The translations under genes and the position numbers were made by a program. 7,143 nucleotides of DNA from Devosia equisanguinis (lineage in GTDB: Bacteria; Pseudomonadota; Alphaproteobacteria; Rhizobiales; Devosiaceae). This document shows, piece by piece, positions 6,208 through 7,143 of this stretch. The notes below the pieces were generated by a model that saw only the letters and a list, made by a program, of their open reading frames with translations, ran no database searches and was not told the DNA's origin. The stretch's first letter is position 1; each line of letters begins with the position of its first letter. The stretch is from positions 1 to 7,143 of the forward strand of contig CAMDAL010000215.1 in the NCBI GenBank assembly GCA_945888565.1. Reading direction: 5' to 3'.

Positions 6208-6365
6208 GGGGGCGGAGACCAGTTGCTACAGCGTTCGCGTTGGGGGCCACCGCTTCGCGCCTTTGCCCTGTGACCAATCCGTCTGACGCAAGATCAGCTT
6301 TCTGGGACAGGCCCTGAAGCTGCCGCAGTGGTTGATAACCTTGAAGAACGCGTCGGGCCGTCCCA

Positions 6366-6391
6366 GGCGGCGTTGAAGGCGCAATGCCGCC
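6366..6391 (-). other. Hairpin between argG and the LRR gene
   Basis: GGCGGCGTT (6366-6374) pairs with AATGCCGCC (6383-6391), nine pairs with one G-T wobble and an 8-base loop. It sits 16 bases past the LRR stop on the minus strand and could act as its 3' structure, but there is no T-tract on either strand. The rest of the 200-base gap 6208-6407 shows no gene, and no clear terminator for argG. Confidence 0.35.
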
Positions 6392-6407
6392 AGAACTTAG
6401 TCAGCTG

Positions 6408-7025
6408 CTACAGGCGAACCGACGGCACATGGGATACGGAATCCAGATTTCTTACGGAAACTCCAAGAATTCCTAAGGCCACGAGCCCCCTCAAACCACG
6501 CAACGGAGAAAGATCAATCTCTGCTCTCATTCCGGACAGTGTTAGCGAGGTGAGATTTGTCAGGCCAGCGAGCGGCTCAAGGCCCTCCACCGCATTCGCT
6601 TGTACGCTCAGCGACGTCAGGTTGGTCAGGCCCGCAAGGGGCTCAAGGCGCGCCAGTGCAATAGCCTGCAGCCTTAGCGCGGTCAGGCTCGCTAGGTCGG
6701 CGAGCGGCTCAATGCTTGCCACTGCATTAGCTTGCACGCTAAGCAGGGTGAGATTACTCAATCCGGATAGCGGCTCCAAGTTCTTCACTGAATTGACGTT
6801 CACGCGAAGTGAGGTGAGCCTCGTTAGCCCTGCGAGCGGTTCGAGGCTTGTCACGCGGTCGGCCTGAACGCTCAGCGATGTGAGCTTCGTCAGGGGAGCG
6901 AGCGGCTCAAGACTGTCTGCTATCTTGGTCTGCACGCTCAGGGAGGTGAGATTCGTTAGCCTCGCGAGCGGCTCAAGGCTTTTCACGCGGCTGGCTTGAA
7001 CGCTTAATGAGGTGAGCTTCGTCAA
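6408..7025 (-). CDS. Leucine-rich repeat protein, probably 5'-truncated
   Basis: An open frame of 205 residues made almost wholly of leucine-rich repeats of the bacterial, internalin-like 22-residue type: seven 22-residue units with consensus LTxLTSLSVQANxVxSLEPLAG, an eighth of 23 residues, then a degenerate tail ending at TAG (6408-6410). In the LxxLxLxxNxL core the Asn is kept in only three of seven units (Ser, Lys, Asp or Ile in the others). Such arrays form curved solenoids that bind other proteins. There is no signal peptide, anchor or other domain. The only possible start is TTG 7025, which is simply a repeat Leu codon with no SD. The frame stays open to the stop at 7101-7103 and repeat-like residues continue upstream (DRLDSLTKL), so the N-terminus has probably been lost. 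GC content is visibly lower than in argG. It may be a pseudogene. Confidence 0.6.
   Translation of the reverse strand: MTKLTSLSVQASRVKSLEPLARLTNLTSLSVQTKIADSLEPLAPLTKLTSLSVQADRVTSLEPLAGLTRLTSLRVNVNSVKNLEPLSGLSNLTLLSVQANAVASIEPLADLASLTALRLQAIALARLEPLAGLTNLTSLSVQANAVEGLEPLAGLTNLTSLTLSGMRAEIDLSPLRGLRGLVALGILGVSVRNLDSVSHVPSVRL
6495..7025 (-). repeat. Tandem 66-bp DNA repeats encoding the LRR units
   Basis: Eight head-to-tail units run from 7025 down to 6495: seven of 66 bp (7025-6960, 6959-6894, 6893-6828, 6827-6762, 6761-6696, 6695-6630, 6629-6564) and one of 69 bp (6563-6495). On the plus strand each carries a version of GCGAGCGGCTCAAGG and of GCACGCTCAGCGA. The DNA similarity points to growth by tandem duplication, with later divergence at the exposed positions. 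Confidence 0.85.
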
Positions 7026-7071
7026 GCTATCTAGTCGGTCGTGAAGAAGCCGATTTGGACGATTTGAGAGT

Positions 7072-7143
7072 TTAGGTGAAGGCCTTGCGGTTGATAGTGA
7101 TCAGTGTGCGCTGCGAGGCGGCCAAGATCGCGGCCCGGATCAG
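7072..7143 (-). CDS. C-terminal fragment of a protein with a PIN/VapC-like ending (cut by window edge)
   Basis: On the minus strand a frame open from the window edge ends at TAA (7074-7072), giving 23 residues. The pattern LIRAAILA followed by TLITINRKAF resembles the last conserved block of PIN-domain ribonucleases of the VapC type (LIAAxALA...TLVTRNxRDF). VapC toxins cut tRNA or other RNA and pair with an upstream antitoxin, which would lie outside the window. The stop comes directly after the block, whereas VapC proteins usually carry roughly ten more residues, so this may be truncated at the junction with the LRR sequence. The match is short, and a transposase or other tail is possible. 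Confidence 0.4.
   Translation of the reverse strand: MIRAAILAASQRTLITINRKAFT

Noticed and set aside
6208..6407. tRNA or small RNA gene in the argG-LRR gap
   Set aside because: No cloverleaf, no T-loop consensus and no promoter/terminator pair could be found; only one weak hairpin.
6328..6867. 179-codon plus-strand open frame across the LRR repeats
   Set aside because: It reads the complement of the LRR array. The minus frame gives regular LRR units; the plus frame gives only Ser/Arg-rich repeats that mirror them.
6495..7025. Possible CRISPR array (regular 66-bp periodicity)
   Set aside because: The whole period is related sequence with no unique spacers, and the period is a multiple of three within an open LRR frame.

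Overview
The window is about 7.1 kb of GC-rich bacterial DNA. Dense short-spaced genes, Shine-Dalgarno (SD) motifs of the GGAG/AAGGAGG type, GTG/TTG starts and the gene set (RarD permease, MOSC protein, host-attachment family protein, Tam, ArgG) point to an alphaproteobacterium, probably of the Hyphomicrobiales (a Devosia-like genome would fit). The genus is inferred from general resemblance, not from a search.

Layout. 1-138: the last 45 codons of an IS1-type transposase, cut by the window edge, followed by a C6/G6 hairpin. 187-1688 (minus): a two-gene unit in which a RarD-type EamA permease (TTG start) runs into a stand-alone MOSC-domain protein through a one-base TGATG stop/start overlap. 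1689-1927: a divergent intergenic region with two small hairpins. 1928-2377 (plus): a host-attachment family protein with a strong SD, closed by a hairpin plus T-rich terminator. 2507-2994 (minus): a RelB/RelE-type toxin-antitoxin pair with a GTGA overlap. Its upstream region holds a perfect 24-bp palindrome laid over a likely promoter and a strong SD, as expected of an autorepressed operon. 3043-3888 (minus): an alpha/beta hydrolase with a full catalytic triad. 3968-4732 (minus): trans-aconitate 2-methyltransferase (tam). 4870-6207 (plus): argininosuccinate synthase of the E. coli-like type 2 (argG), divergent from tam. 6408-7025 (minus): an array of 22-residue leucine-rich repeats encoded by 66-bp DNA repeats. 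It has no credible start codon, and its base composition is visibly less GC-rich than argG. 7072-7143 (minus): the C-terminal 23 codons of another gene with a PIN/VapC-like ending.

Together, the central genes are ordinary chromosomal housekeeping or accessory metabolism: arginine synthesis, detoxification of trans-aconitate, a hydrolase and a permease/MOSC pair. The two edges and the toxin-antitoxin pair look like acquired material: an IS1 end on the left, and an LRR remnant beside a PIN-like tail on the right. I found no convincing new multi-gene system. The items most worth a second look are the start-less LRR array with its truncated-looking neighbour, and the clean operator palindrome of the toxin-antitoxin operon.
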